This document shows positions 17,781 through 27,223 of a DNA stretch of 64,000 bases, piece by piece. The position numbers were made by a program, and so were the translations under genes. The stretch is taken from the NCBI GenBank assembly GCA_934525675.1, contig CAKSZH010000002.1, positions 124,001-188,000 on the forward strand, given 5' to 3'. Source of the DNA: an uncultured Eubacteriales bacterium (GTDB taxonomy: Bacteria > Bacillota > Clostridia > Oscillospirales > CAG-272). Within the stretch, counting starts at the first letter, position 1; every line of letters begins with the position of its first letter. The notes beneath the pieces are model-generated. The model worked only from the letters and a program-made list of their open reading frames with translations. It had not been told where the DNA came from and did not search any database.

Positions 17781-17809
17781 TTGCTTTTTGTCGCCCGGGG
17801 TGCTACAAT
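17781..17809 (+). promoter_or_regulatory. Sigma-A-type promoter for the 80-residue membrane protein
   Basis: TTGCTT, 17-bp spacer, TACAAT, about 32 bp before the start codon at 17841. The upstream part of the gap (17574-17780) shows no supported gene. Confidence 0.6.
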
Positions 17810-17840
17810 TGTACTAATAAATATGGAGGTATACAGGATT

Positions 17841-18083
17841 ATGGATTTTCTTCATCAGCTTTGGCCTACCCCGTTCAAGGTCAAAAAAGGGAACGTCGTT
17901 TCTCTGATCGTTCAGCTTGTGATTTTCCTCGTGGTATGTGCACTGGTTGGCTGGCTGATCAGCCGGCTTGCAAGCATCCAGGTAATCGGAATCATTTTCT
18001 CGATTCTCGGAAGCCTGATCGGCATCTATTCCCTGGTCGGCATCATTCTTTGCCTGCTCAAGTTCTTCAACGTCATTTCGTAA
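17841..18083 (+). CDS. Small two-helix membrane protein of unknown function
   Basis: The 80-residue product is almost entirely hydrophobic. After MDFLHQLWPTPFKVKKGN come two helices (about residues 20-40, VVSLIVQLVIFLVVCALVG, and about 48-76, VIGIIFSILGSLIGIYSLVG) with a short basic turn. I do not recognise a named family. GGAGG lies 11 bases before the ATG. An upstream extension in the same frame would begin at a GTG before the promoter's -35, so it is rejected. Its own promoter and a strong terminator make it a single-gene unit, which supports a real, expressed small protein. Confidence 0.75.
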   Translation: MDFLHQLWPTPFKVKKGNVVSLIVQLVIFLVVCALVGWLISRLASIQVIGIIFSILGSLIGIYSLVGIILCLLKFFNVIS

Positions 18084-18138
18084 GAAATGTGATTCCGCAG
18101 ATACTTTTCTTTGGCGGGATCTGGTAATAAACCAACAT

Positions 18139-18178
18139 CCCCCCGCACTGTCAGACAGTGCGGGGGGATGTTTATTTT
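18139..18178 (+). terminator. Strong intrinsic terminator
   Basis: A perfect 12-bp stem (CCCCCCGCACTG / CAGTGCGGGGGG) with a TCAGA loop is followed by ATGTTTATTTT. It ends the small membrane protein gene. It also lies past the polC stop on the other strand, where the U tract is poorer. Confidence 0.88.
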
Positions 18179-18214
18179 CGCTGTATTCCGGGGGACGAGT
18201 GGCAGGTTCCCGTT

Positions 18215-21200
18215 TCAGAAGAACGAAAGCTGATCTGTTTCGTGCAGGCTGTCCAGCACATGGTTGCGGCGGAAGGTGTCGATCACGTTTTTGTTGACTT
18301 TGGAGCGGATCTGCATATCTTCCACCGAGAAGAAGGGTTCCTCTTCCCTTGCCTGCATCACGGCAATAGCCGCATTGGCACCGACACCGGCGAGCGAGGA
18401 AAACGGCATACGGATCTTTCCGTCCTCCGGAATGTATTCGGTCGCGTGGGATTTGACAATGTCCACCGGCAAGAAACGGATCCCGCGAGCCATGGCTTCA
18501 TTGACAAGCTGAAGCGTCGGAAGCCCTTGAATGTCCTTTGGCTGAGCGTTGAAGCCGTCCTTTTCTACCTGGCGGATTTTGGAGAACACGGCGTTTTTGC
18601 CTTGCATGACCAGTTCCGCGTCAAAGCCTTCCGGTGAGACCGTGAACATGGTGCAGTAGAACGCAAGCGGAATATGTACCTTGTACCAACCCATGCGGAT
18701 CGCGGACATATCGTACGCGGCGGCGTGCGCCTTCGGAAACATATACTTGATTTTCTTGCAGGAGCCGATGTACCAGTCCGGGACGCCGGCATCCTTCATT
18801 TCCTGCTCGTATTCGGGAGTAAGACCTTTGCCCTTCCGGACCATTTCCATAATCTTGAAGGAATGCGCTTTATCCACGCCGTATCCGATCAGATCGAGCA
18901 TGATGTTGTCACGGCAACCGATCACGTGGGAGATGTCGCAGATCCCCTCTTTGATGAGGTCCTGCGCGTTGTTGGTCCACACGTCGGTGCCGTGCGAAAG
19001 CCCGGAAATCTGGAGCAGGTCGGCAAAGGACTGCGGCTTACATTCCTGAAGCATCTTGATGACAAAGCGCGTGCCGAGCTCGGGGAGCCCCAGGGTGCCC
19101 AGTGGACAGTCGATGTCATCCTCCGTGATCTTGAGCGGCTTGGTAGACAAGAACAGGTCGTAGATGGAACGGTCGTTCATGGGGACGTCCAGTACCCTGG
19201 TACCGGAGAACTTTTCAAGGTAGCGGTACTTGGTCGGAATATCGTGTCCGAGTTCGTCGAGCTTGAGCAACGTGTCGTGCAGATATTCAAATGTGAAATG
19301 GGTCGTGACAATGTTGGAATTCGGATCGTCCGCAGGATGCTGGACCGGGCAGAAATCGTAGATCTCGTATTCCTTCGGCACAACGACGATGCCGCCGGGA
19401 TGTTGCCCCGTGTTGCGTTTGACGCCGACCAGATGCGAAACCAGCCGGTTCATCTCGGCGCGGCTCGCGGAAACGCCCTTACCTTCCAGATATTTGAGCA
19501 CGTAACCATAGGCGGTTTTATCCGCAAGTCCTCCGATGGTTCCCGCGCGGAAGACGTTCTCCGCACCAAACAGTTCTTCCGTGTATTTATGCACCTTGCC
19601 CTGTACTTCGCCGGAGAAGTTAAGGTCGATATCCGGGGACTTATCGCCGTAGAACCCGAGGAAGGTTTCAAACGGAATGTCGTGCCCGTCGTAGTTGAGT
19701 TTGTGCCCGCAACGGGGACAGACTGCGTCGGGAAGATCAAAGCCGGAACGGATATTCTTTTTCTTTGCGGTTTCAAAGTCGCTGTATTTGCATTCCGGGC
19801 ACCAGTAATGCGGCGGAAGCGGATTGACCTCGGAAATACCTGCCATGGACGCGACGAGCGAGGACCCGACGGAACCGCGGGAACCTACCAGATAACCTTG
19901 GCTTTCGCTGTACCACACCAGCTTCTGCGCGATCATGTAAAGCACTGCGAAGCCATGTTCGATGATGGAGGTCAGCTCCTTGTTGAGGCGTTCCTCCACG
20001 ATCTTTGGAAGCGGATCGCCGTACATGGATCTGGCTCGTTCATAGCAGATACGCGGCAGGTCCTCCTTCGCACCCGGAAGATCCGGGGTAAATGTTCCTT
20101 TCGGGAACGGACGAATGTTCTCATAGTCGATCTGATCGGCGATGAGGTTGGTGTTCTTTACCACGACCTCGTAGGCTTTTTCATCGCCGAGATAGGAGAA
20201 TTCTTTCAGCATTTCCTCGGTCGTGCGAAGATAGAGTTCCGAATCCGCTTGATTGTCTCCGAACTTGACACCGGTCAGGATCTTGCGGTACAATTCATCG
20301 CTCTTTTCGAGAAAATGCGAGTCGCAGGTCGCAACGACGGGTTTATTTAACTTTTCGCCGAGCGCGACCACGCGGCGGTTGAGGTCTCGCAGGTCTTCCT
20401 CATCCTTGAACCTGCCCTCCGCCACCATGAAACGGTTATTGGAGATCGGCTGGATCTCCAGATAATCATAAAATTTCGCAATTTCCTCGATTTCGGAGTC
20501 CGGTTTTCCTTCGATGATGGCGCGCATCAATTCTCCCGCTTCGCAGGCGGAGCCGATGATGAGCCCCTCGCGGTATTTTTCGAGCTGTGTCTTTGGAATG
20601 CGCGGGACCTTGCGGAAATAATTCAGGTAACTGAATGAGATCAGACGATAGAGGTTCTTCAGCCCAGTTTTGTTTTTGACCAGAATAATCTGATGATAGG
20701 TCGGCAGACGGAGTACATCCGTATTGGTACTCATTTCGTTCTTGAGATCGGCAAAGGTATGGATTTCCCGCGAACGCATTTTTTCCACCATGGCAAAATA
20801 GATCATTGCCAGCATTTCTGCGTCGTCGGAGGCGCGGTGGTGATTGAAATCGCCGAGCCCGAAGTAATTGGCAAGCGTGTCGAGCTTGTGATTCTTGAGT
20901 TCGGGATTGAGAAAGCGAGAGAGCGCAAGCGTGTCAAAGTACGGGTTGTCAAAAGGAAGTCCGAGCCGCTTTGCCGAATAACGGATAAAACCGGTATCAA
21001 AGTCAGCGTTGTGTGCGATCAGCAGTCGGTTACCCGTAAACTCAAAGAATTTCGGAAGAACCTCTTCGATGGTCGGCTGATCCCTGACCATTTCGTCAGT
21101 GATGCCGGTCAGCCTGACGATTTCTTCCGGGATCGGGCATTCCGGATTGACCAGCATATTGAAGGTTTCGAGTACCTGCCCGTCCTTGACTCGGACGGCA

Positions 21201-22639
21201 CCGATCTCGGTAATCCGGTTATTTGCGGCGGACAGACCCGTCGTTTCAATGTCGAAAACGATCAGTTCGTCCTGGAATGTACCGCTGTATTCCCCGAAAA
21301 GTGCGCCCGAAGTATCATTGACAAAATAGGCTTCGATGCCGTAAATGACGGGTTGCCCGACTTTTTCGGAAGCAAGCATGGCTTCCTGATATCCTTGTAC
21401 GTTACCGTGATCGGTGATGGCAATCGCCTTGTGCCCCCATGCTTTTGCAATCTTGACTGCCGCGTCGGGCGGTGTCAGCGCGTCCATCTGCGACATATTG
21501 GTGTGCAGGTGAAGCTCCACGCGTTTCTCCGGGGCGTTGTCCTTGCGGGTCACTTTGGAAATCTTCAGAATGGAATCGTGGAAAAAGGTCAGGTCGGTAT
21601 CGCGTTTTTCACGGTGCATTTCGTATTTGACATAGCCGTGAAGCGCGATCGCCATACCGTTTTTGACCTTGCCGGAAAACTCTTTTGCGTCCTCCGGAAG
21701 CCGGTTGTACGCCTTGACTTCCATGGTTGCATTTCCGTCAAACACGCCGAACGTAATGTTGATTTTGTCGCCCGTGCGGTTGGATTCCGCGGTGAAACCG
21801 GTCACCTCTCCGATGATGGTAACATCTCTTTGCGGCAGGGATAACCCCGCAATCGGCATGGGTCGTATCTCAAACATCCGTCCCTCGATGAGTTCCGGCG
21901 AGGACAGGTCAAAGCGGCTTTGTCCGATGCGGCAGATGGCGCCGTCCTCCATGACGGGCGTCGGGTCCTGCCCCTCATAAACCGACGGAGTACGCGGGAG
22001 CGCCGGAGCCGCCTCCGCTTCCTGCCGGTCTCCGCCGGCAGCAGCGTAGTCTTTGGAGGAAAGTGCACGCTCGTATTCGGTGTTTGCGGTAACCAGTTCA
22101 GAATCCAGCACCTGCAATCTTCCGTCAATTAATCCCTGTCCGACGGAATTCTTCGGAAAAGCATCCGAGTGTTCAATGGAAACGTGAAAGTTCAGTCCGA
22201 ATTCACTCCGGAGGATGTTTTCCATGACCTCGTGGGTCTTTGCGTCCTCAAGAAGATATACGCCGCCGTCGGAAAACGGAACCTCAAAGGTCAGCTTGTC
22301 CCCGTTCAGACGGTAGCGGTAGTTCCCGAAAAACCCGCGCGCAACAATCCCGGTGCGCTCGGTTTCCATGACGAGATCGGCAATGTACTTTTCATCAAAT
22401 TGAGATTCCTCGTATTTGGGTAGCAGGCGCACACTGTTCAGATCGTATGCGAGGCGTAATTCATCTTCAAGTGCATACAACGTGGGCTTCGGGATCACTC
22501 GGGGGAAGCTGACGACCGATTCGAGGAGCCGATTGTCCTTGTCTGCTCTGCTTGAAAGAACCGTACCAAGCTCCATCAGTTCCGCAAACCGATCCGTTTC
22601 GGGATGATATTTTTTGTATACTTCTTTCAGCAGTTTCAT
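18215..22639 (-). CDS. polC: DNA polymerase III alpha subunit, PolC type
   Basis: PolC is the replicative polymerase of low-GC Gram-positive bacteria. The 1474-residue product (Bacillus about 1437) shows the PolC layout. After an N-terminal domain (1-210) comes an OB fold near 255-350 and a PHP domain starting at ELHLHTNMSQMDALTPP. The 3'-5' proofreading exonuclease is inserted inside PHP (VFDIETTGLS ... HNADFDTGF ... HRASDDAEML). The polymerase core has ECKYSDFETA/CPRCGH cysteines, PDIDLNFSGE and the C-terminal helix-hairpin-helix region. A weak GGAG lies upstream. It is downstream of ispG but separated from it by a terminator. Confidence 0.97.
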   Translation of the reverse strand: MKLLKEVYKKYHPETDRFAELMELGTVLSSRADKDNRLLESVVSFPRVIPKPTLYALEDELRLAYDLNSVRLLPKYEESQFDEKYIADLVMETERTGIVARGFFGNYRYRLNGDKLTFEVPFSDGGVYLLEDAKTHEVMENILRSEFGLNFHVSIEHSDAFPKNSVGQGLIDGRLQVLDSELVTANTEYERALSSKDYAAAGGDRQEAEAAPALPRTPSVYEGQDPTPVMEDGAICRIGQSRFDLSSPELIEGRMFEIRPMPIAGLSLPQRDVTIIGEVTGFTAESNRTGDKINITFGVFDGNATMEVKAYNRLPEDAKEFSGKVKNGMAIALHGYVKYEMHREKRDTDLTFFHDSILKISKVTRKDNAPEKRVELHLHTNMSQMDALTPPDAAVKIAKAWGHKAIAITDHGNVQGYQEAMLASEKVGQPVIYGIEAYFVNDTSGALFGEYSGTFQDELIVFDIETTGLSAANNRITEIGAVRVKDGQVLETFNMLVNPECPIPEEIVRLTGITDEMVRDQPTIEEVLPKFFEFTGNRLLIAHNADFDTGFIRYSAKRLGLPFDNPYFDTLALSRFLNPELKNHKLDTLANYFGLGDFNHHRASDDAEMLAMIYFAMVEKMRSREIHTFADLKNEMSTNTDVLRLPTYHQIILVKNKTGLKNLYRLISFSYLNYFRKVPRIPKTQLEKYREGLIIGSACEAGELMRAIIEGKPDSEIEEIAKFYDYLEIQPISNNRFMVAEGRFKDEEDLRDLNRRVVALGEKLNKPVVATCDSHFLEKSDELYRKILTGVKFGDNQADSELYLRTTEEMLKEFSYLGDEKAYEVVVKNTNLIADQIDYENIRPFPKGTFTPDLPGAKEDLPRICYERARSMYGDPLPKIVEERLNKELTSIIEHGFAVLYMIAQKLVWYSESQGYLVGSRGSVGSSLVASMAGISEVNPLPPHYWCPECKYSDFETAKKKNIRSGFDLPDAVCPRCGHKLNYDGHDIPFETFLGFYGDKSPDIDLNFSGEVQGKVHKYTEELFGAENVFRAGTIGGLADKTAYGYVLKYLEGKGVSASRAEMNRLVSHLVGVKRNTGQHPGGIVVVPKEYEIYDFCPVQHPADDPNSNIVTTHFTFEYLHDTLLKLDELGHDIPTKYRYLEKFSGTRVLDVPMNDRSIYDLFLSTKPLKITEDDIDCPLGTLGLPELGTRFVIKMLQECKPQSFADLLQISGLSHGTDVWTNNAQDLIKEGICDISHVIGCRDNIMLDLIGYGVDKAHSFKIMEMVRKGKGLTPEYEQEMKDAGVPDWYIGSCKKIKYMFPKAHAAAYDMSAIRMGWYKVHIPLAFYCTMFTVSPEGFDAELVMQGKNAVFSKIRQVEKDGFNAQPKDIQGLPTLQLVNEAMARGIRFLPVDIVKSHATEYIPEDGKIRMPFSSLAGVGANAAIAVMQAREEEPFFSVEDMQIRSKVNKNVIDTFRRNHVLDSLHETDQLSFF

Positions 22640-22734
22640 GTGTGTACGCTCCGCAATTGATTTGTGATAATCTGCCCGGAACCGGGACGAAAATATTGGC
22701 GTGCGGTGGTTGATCCGGGGCGGTTCTGAAGAAA

Positions 22735-22780
22735 AACGAAAAAATAACGGGCACGCCGGCGGCAGGTCTGCCGCCGGCGT
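22735..22780 (-). terminator. Intrinsic terminator after ispG
   Basis: A perfect 12-bp GC-rich stem (ACGCCGGCGGCA / TGCCGCCGGCGT) with a 4-nt loop is followed leftward by GCCCGTTATTTTTTCG. It lies within 50 bp of the ispG stop, so polC must either be read through or use its own promoter, which I could not identify. Confidence 0.8.
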
Positions 22781-22798
22781 AAAGCCACGGTTTCGATA

Positions 22799-23881
22799 TC
22801 AGATGTGCCGTTCTTTCAGCTTTTCGATCAGTGTTTCCACAATTTTGTCTTCCGGAATCTTCCGGATTGCCTGTCCGCGTTCAAAATACAATGCTTCGCC
22901 AACGCCGCCGGCGATTCCGAAATCAGCTTCCGCAGCCTCGCCGGGACCGTTGACCACGCATCCCATCAGCGCAACCGTTGCCGGAATGTCGGAAAGTCCC
23001 TCCTGTTCGACGGCTTCCCGAAATACCTGTTCAAGTGAGATCAGGTCAATCCGGGTGCGTCCGCAGGTCGGGCAAGACACGATGTTCAAGCCGCACTGTC
23101 CCTCAATTTCCAGCGCCGTGAGGAGCCGTTTTGCGGCAGAGACTTCTTTGACCGGATCGGCGGTCAGGGACACTCGGATAGTGTCTCCGATGCCGTCTGC
23201 GAGCAGAGATCCGATTCCGATCGCACTTTTGACGGTGCCGACGGCTTCTCCGCCCGCCTCGGTCACACCGAGATGTATGGGATATTCACACCTTGCGGCA
23301 ACCAGACGATTTGCGTCGATCATGGTTTTTACGTCTGACGCTTTGACAGAGACGACCGTGTTATAAAAATGATTTTTTTCCAGCAAGGAGATGTGGTACA
23401 GCGCGCTTTCCGCGAGTGCTTCGGCTGTCGGCGCACCGTATTTCGCAAGAATATGCTTTTCCAAGGAGCCGCCGTTGACTCCGACCCGGATGGGGATGTT
23501 TCTTTCTTTGCAAGCGTTGCAGACTGCAGCGACCCGGTCATTGCCGCCGATGTTGCCGGGATTGATCCGGATCTTGTCCACACCGTATCCGGCACAAAGC
23601 AGCGCGATGCGGTAATCAAAATGGATGTCCGCCACAATGGGAACGGATATCCCCGATTGCTTGATACGTCTGACCGTTTCCGCGGCTTCCGCGTCCGGGA
23701 CGGTCAGTCGGACAATCTCACACCCCGCATCGGCAAGACGCCGGATCTGCGCGATCGTAGCATTTGCGTCATGCGGGTCGGTGTTGGTCATGGATTGGAT
23801 GCGGATCGGCGCGTTTTTGCCGAGCGTTACCCCGCCGACGAAGACGGGGGATGTTTGACGTCTGATCTGATTATAATTCAT
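22799..23881 (-). CDS. ispG: 4-hydroxy-3-methylbut-2-en-1-yl diphosphate synthase IspG
   Basis: IspG (GcpE) is the [4Fe-4S] enzyme converting MEcPP to HMBPP in the MEP isoprenoid pathway. The 360-residue product is the short bacterial form. It starts with the TIM-barrel segment QSMTNTDPHD and ends with the cluster domain, whose ligands are two Cys in VSCPTCGRT and one in GCVVNGPGEA, plus the following Glu. It lies between rseP and polC as in many Clostridia. dxr is three genes upstream and dxs lies elsewhere in the window. Confidence 0.96.
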   Translation of the reverse strand: MNYNQIRRQTSPVFVGGVTLGKNAPIRIQSMTNTDPHDANATIAQIRRLADAGCEIVRLTVPDAEAAETVRRIKQSGISVPIVADIHFDYRIALLCAGYGVDKIRINPGNIGGNDRVAAVCNACKERNIPIRVGVNGGSLEKHILAKYGAPTAEALAESALYHISLLEKNHFYNTVVSVKASDVKTMIDANRLVAARCEYPIHLGVTEAGGEAVGTVKSAIGIGSLLADGIGDTIRVSLTADPVKEVSAAKRLLTALEIEGQCGLNIVSCPTCGRTRIDLISLEQVFREAVEQEGLSDIPATVALMGCVVNGPGEAAEADFGIAGGVGEALYFERGQAIRKIPEDKIVETLIEKLKERHI

Positions 23882-23920
23882 ATTGTGTTATTCTCCGGTT
23901 GAATCGGCAGCACCAACCGA

Positions 23921-25150
23921 TCAGAGGAACATCATTATAACGTCCTTGACCGACACCACAAACATAAATGCAAGCAGGACAATCATACCGACGCCGTGAA
24001 TGGTTGCTTCCACCTTTGCGGGGACTTTCTTACGGGATACCGCCTCAATGAGAAGAAACACAAGGCGTCCGCCGTCCAGCGCCGGAATCGGCAAGAGGTT
24101 GAATACGCCGAGGTTGAGTGTGATGAAGGCAAAGAGCGAGAGCAGATTCGAAAAGCCTGCTTTTGCGGTCTGTCCGATCGCACCGACCACACCGACCGGA
24201 CCGGAAACGGCATTGAATCCGAAACGACCTTTCAACAAGTCAATGAGCGTTTCCCAGAGCATACGGATCTGGGATACGGTAGAATAAAATCCGTTTTTGA
24301 GAAGCGTCCATGGGGTTTTCTTTTCATTGTAGGTGCCGAAGTCCACCACGCCGAATTTAACGTCTTTTTCTTCCTGCACCGCAAACTGCACACCGTCAAG
24401 CCGCACCTTTTCTCCATTGCGTTCGACTACCATATTTACCGGCTCATAACCGTTGTACATGATTTCATAGGCAATTTCGGTGAAATTGTGCATTTTCTTG
24501 CCGTTGACGGAGAGAATCTTGTCGTTCACCTGCAAAAAGGACTCGGAAGCGGTGGGCGTATTGCCTTCGTCCCGATAAAATCCGCGGACGGTGGTGTTGA
24601 GGAAGTTCCCCGTCAACCCGACAAGCAGAAGCGTTGCGAGAAACCCGAGTACGATGTTCATAAGTCCGCCGGCAACCGTGATCGCGATTCTCTGCCAGAC
24701 GTTCTTGTGATTGAACGCGTCGGGATCGTTTGAATCCTCGTCTTCCCCTGCCATGCTGACGTACCCGCCGATGGGAAGGAGGCGGAGCGAATACCGGGTG
24801 CCCTCGTCCGGGTTTAATTGCTCGGGGGCGGTTGTATTACCGGCGGTCTCTGCCAATGCGGACTGTTCACCCGCGTTTTCCGTTGTCTGCGCGGGCGTGC
24901 CGATGGACACTGTTTCCCCCGCGCTGTTTTCGGTTATCGCGGAATCCTTTGCGGAATCCGCCGCAGCGTCCCGCTTTTCTCCGTTTTTCTTGCGCTTTCC
25001 GATCCATGAAATGAGCTTCGGACCCATGCCGATGGAAAACTCATTGACAGTAACGTGGCAGGCGCGTGCCACCAGAAAATGTCCCAGTTCGTGCACCAGG
25101 ATCATGATGCCGAACACGAGAAGGGCGAGCAGAATATAAAGTACGATCAT
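23921..25150 (-). CDS. rseP: RseP/RasP-type site-2 protease
   Basis: An intramembrane zinc metalloprotease that cleaves anti-sigma factors and leftover signal peptides. The 409-residue product has HELGH in the first helix (residues 20-24) and a PDZ domain (about 190-270, VNDKILSVNGKKM). The third zinc ligand is in the LDGGR motif near residue 360 (NLLPIPALDGGRLVF). A Ser/Ala/Glu/Thr-rich insert between helix 1 and the conserved RLLPIGGYVSMAGE (about residues 55-120) makes the first loop longer than usual. It sits between dxr and ispG. The ribosome site (GGAGG) is about 15 bases upstream, rather far. Confidence 0.95.
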   Translation of the reverse strand: MIVLYILLALLVFGIMILVHELGHFLVARACHVTVNEFSIGMGPKLISWIGKRKKNGEKRDAAADSAKDSAITENSAGETVSIGTPAQTTENAGEQSALAETAGNTTAPEQLNPDEGTRYSLRLLPIGGYVSMAGEDEDSNDPDAFNHKNVWQRIAITVAGGLMNIVLGFLATLLLVGLTGNFLNTTVRGFYRDEGNTPTASESFLQVNDKILSVNGKKMHNFTEIAYEIMYNGYEPVNMVVERNGEKVRLDGVQFAVQEEKDVKFGVVDFGTYNEKKTPWTLLKNGFYSTVSQIRMLWETLIDLLKGRFGFNAVSGPVGVVGAIGQTAKAGFSNLLSLFAFITLNLGVFNLLPIPALDGGRLVFLLIEAVSRKKVPAKVEATIHGVGMIVLLAFMFVVSVKDVIMMFL

Positions 25151-25176
25151 GAAAACAGGAGAGCCTCCGTTCTGTA

Positions 25177-26373
25177 TTACTGAATCAGGGATGCTGTCAT
25201 GTCACGTGCCGTGCGGTCATAGGCAAGTATATCATCAAGAGAGGATACTTTGCGCGCGTCGGATAACCGATCCGCGACCGTCAGGACGGTTTCTGAAATT
25301 GCCGGGAAGGAGAGTTTGCCGGCAAGGAAAGCGCTCACCGCCACTTCGTCCGCCGCATTGACGACAGCGGGCAGTGCCCCACCCTCGCGTATCGCACGTT
25401 CTGCAAGCGAAAGAAGCGGGAACGTCCCGGTATCCGGACGGGCAAAGGTCAGTTTCCCGACCTCAAACAGGTCCAGTTCCGCGACAGACGCGGGAGTGCG
25501 GTCCGGGTGCGTCAACGCGTATTGCACGCAGGCGCGCATATCCGGGACTGCCAGTTGCGCGATAATGCTGTTGTCAATGTATTCGACAGCGGAATGAATT
25601 ATACTCTCTCTGTGAACGGTTACCTGAATCTGTTCCGGTCTGACCCCGAACAGGTGTACCGCTTCTATCACTTCATAGCCTTTGTTCATGAGCGTCGCAC
25701 TGTCTACCGTGATCTTGCCACCCATGTTCCAGGTCGGATGGGCAAGCGTGTCGGAAACGGTAACGCGGGCAAGCTGATCTTTGGTAAATCCGAAGAACGG
25801 ACCGCCCGACGCGGTCAGAATAATCTTTTTGATCTCGGAGTTTTTTCCGGCACGGAGCGATTGAAAAATCGCGCAATGCTCGCTGTCCACGGGAAGGATT
25901 TCCGTGTGATGCTCCCGCGCTTCGCGCATGACAATGTTACCGGCAATGACCAGCGATTCTTTGTTGGCAAGCGCCAGCTTTTTGCCCGCGCGGATGGTTT
26001 CAAGCGTCGGGAATAATCCGGCTTTGCCGGAAAGCGAATTAACCACGGTTTCGGCACCGCAGGCGCGGATCATCTCGAGAATTCCGTCCTCACCGGAATA
26101 CACCTTGGTATCCGTGTCGGAAAGAGCGATCCGGAGTTCCCTTGCCGCCTCTTCTCCGCGCATGGCGCAGAACGGAATGTGAAATTCCCGGACCTGATTT
26201 TCAATCTCGCCCACCGAACGGTCAGCGCAGACCGCGTGCACCGGGATTTTTTTCTTCCGTGCAACGTCCATCGCCTGTTTCCCCACCGATCCGGTGGAGC
26301 CGAGCACGGCGATACTCGGATAACGGAATGTCCGGTTTTCCGGAAGTTTCTGGGAGGTTACATACTCTTTCAT
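25177..26373 (-). CDS. dxr: 1-deoxy-D-xylulose 5-phosphate reductoisomerase
   Basis: Dxr converts DXP to MEP with NADPH, the second step of the MEP pathway. The 398-residue product has the NADPH motif LGSTGSVGKQAMD (about residue 25), the SGKAGL and ANKESLV segments, ASGGPFF, and the metal/substrate site VDSATLMNKG and HRESIIHSAVE. Length is normal. Its ATG overlaps the cdsA stop by four bases (ATGA), so translation is coupled. Confidence 0.97.
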   Translation of the reverse strand: MKEYVTSQKLPENRTFRYPSIAVLGSTGSVGKQAMDVARKKKIPVHAVCADRSVGEIENQVREFHIPFCAMRGEEAARELRIALSDTDTKVYSGEDGILEMIRACGAETVVNSLSGKAGLFPTLETIRAGKKLALANKESLVIAGNIVMREAREHHTEILPVDSEHCAIFQSLRAGKNSEIKKIILTASGGPFFGFTKDQLARVTVSDTLAHPTWNMGGKITVDSATLMNKGYEVIEAVHLFGVRPEQIQVTVHRESIIHSAVEYIDNSIIAQLAVPDMRACVQYALTHPDRTPASVAELDLFEVGKLTFARPDTGTFPLLSLAERAIREGGALPAVVNAADEVAVSAFLAGKLSFPAISETVLTVADRLSDARKVSSLDDILAYDRTARDMTASLIQ

Positions 26374-27209
26374 ATCACAGGAAAAATACCGAAGAAGGTT
26401 ACAATCGGCAACAGGATGATGGCAACCGCGATGGAGGAATCAAAACGGTCCAGCACGCCGCCGTGACCGGGGAAAATCTTTCCGAAGTCTTTGATTCCGT
26501 AAGCACGTTTGATGGAGGACATGATAAGATCTCCGATCTGGGAGACGATCGAAATGAAGATGCCACCGATCAGAAGAACGCTGAATTTGATCGGAATCTC
26601 CAAGCCGTACTGCAACAGGCAACCGTATCCGAACAGAAACAGTTCGCAGAAAATCATCCCGCCGACGCTTCCCTCCACGGTCTTGTTCGGACTGACGTCC
26701 GGAATCAACTTATGTTTACCAAACAATTTGCCGCACAGATAGGCAAAAATGTCGGTAGTGATCGCGGCAAGAAAAATCAGGATCAGAGTAAAGACACCGT
26801 TGTGGTGATCGTTCAGAAAAACCATGGAGGTGAAACCACAGGTCGTATAAAGAACGGTCATGAACGCTTCGGCAATCTCACGGTAAACGATTTTTCCGTG
26901 GGAGAACATCATGATCGCAAACAGGTAGATGGCAAGCCCGACCGTCATGATCGTGAAAATTTCAAATACTCTGTCCTGTTGCCCGAAAATGAGGAATATT
27001 CTCGCTGCGGACGGCAGGGTGACCGCATACACGTAGATCGGAATGGTCATACGGTATTTGCCGACGACACCGATACATCTGACTACCTCAAACGCGGCGG
27101 TAATGGACAAAAAAGCCGCTACGACCGGCAGAATCCAGGTATCCGAAAAGAAAATAATCGGTATGGCGACGGCAATCAGACAGGCGCCGGTTATCGTACG
27201 TTTCAGCAT
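26370..27209 (-). CDS. cdsA: Phosphatidate cytidylyltransferase
   Basis: CdsA makes CDP-diacylglycerol from CTP and phosphatidate, the branch point of phospholipid synthesis. The 279-residue protein has about eight hydrophobic helices and the family signature near the C-terminus (SIKRAYGIKDFGKIFPGHGG followed by VLDRFDS). GGAGGAACT directly precedes the ATG at 27209. It starts 15 bp after uppS and overlaps dxr. The uppS-cdsA-dxr order is the standard one. Confidence 0.96.
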   Translation of the reverse strand: MLKRTITGACLIAVAIPIIFFSDTWILPVVAAFLSITAAFEVVRCIGVVGKYRMTIPIYVYAVTLPSAARIFLIFGQQDRVFEIFTIMTVGLAIYLFAIMMFSHGKIVYREIAEAFMTVLYTTCGFTSMVFLNDHHNGVFTLILIFLAAITTDIFAYLCGKLFGKHKLIPDVSPNKTVEGSVGGMIFCELFLFGYGCLLQYGLEIPIKFSVLLIGGIFISIVSQIGDLIMSSIKRAYGIKDFGKIFPGHGGVLDRFDSSIAVAIILLPIVTFFGIFPVI

Positions 27210-27223
27210 AGTTCCTCCATTGG

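Noticed and set aside
18674..20350. 558-codon open frame antisense to polC
   Set aside because: Opposite the polymerase core; no ribosome site or recognisable family.
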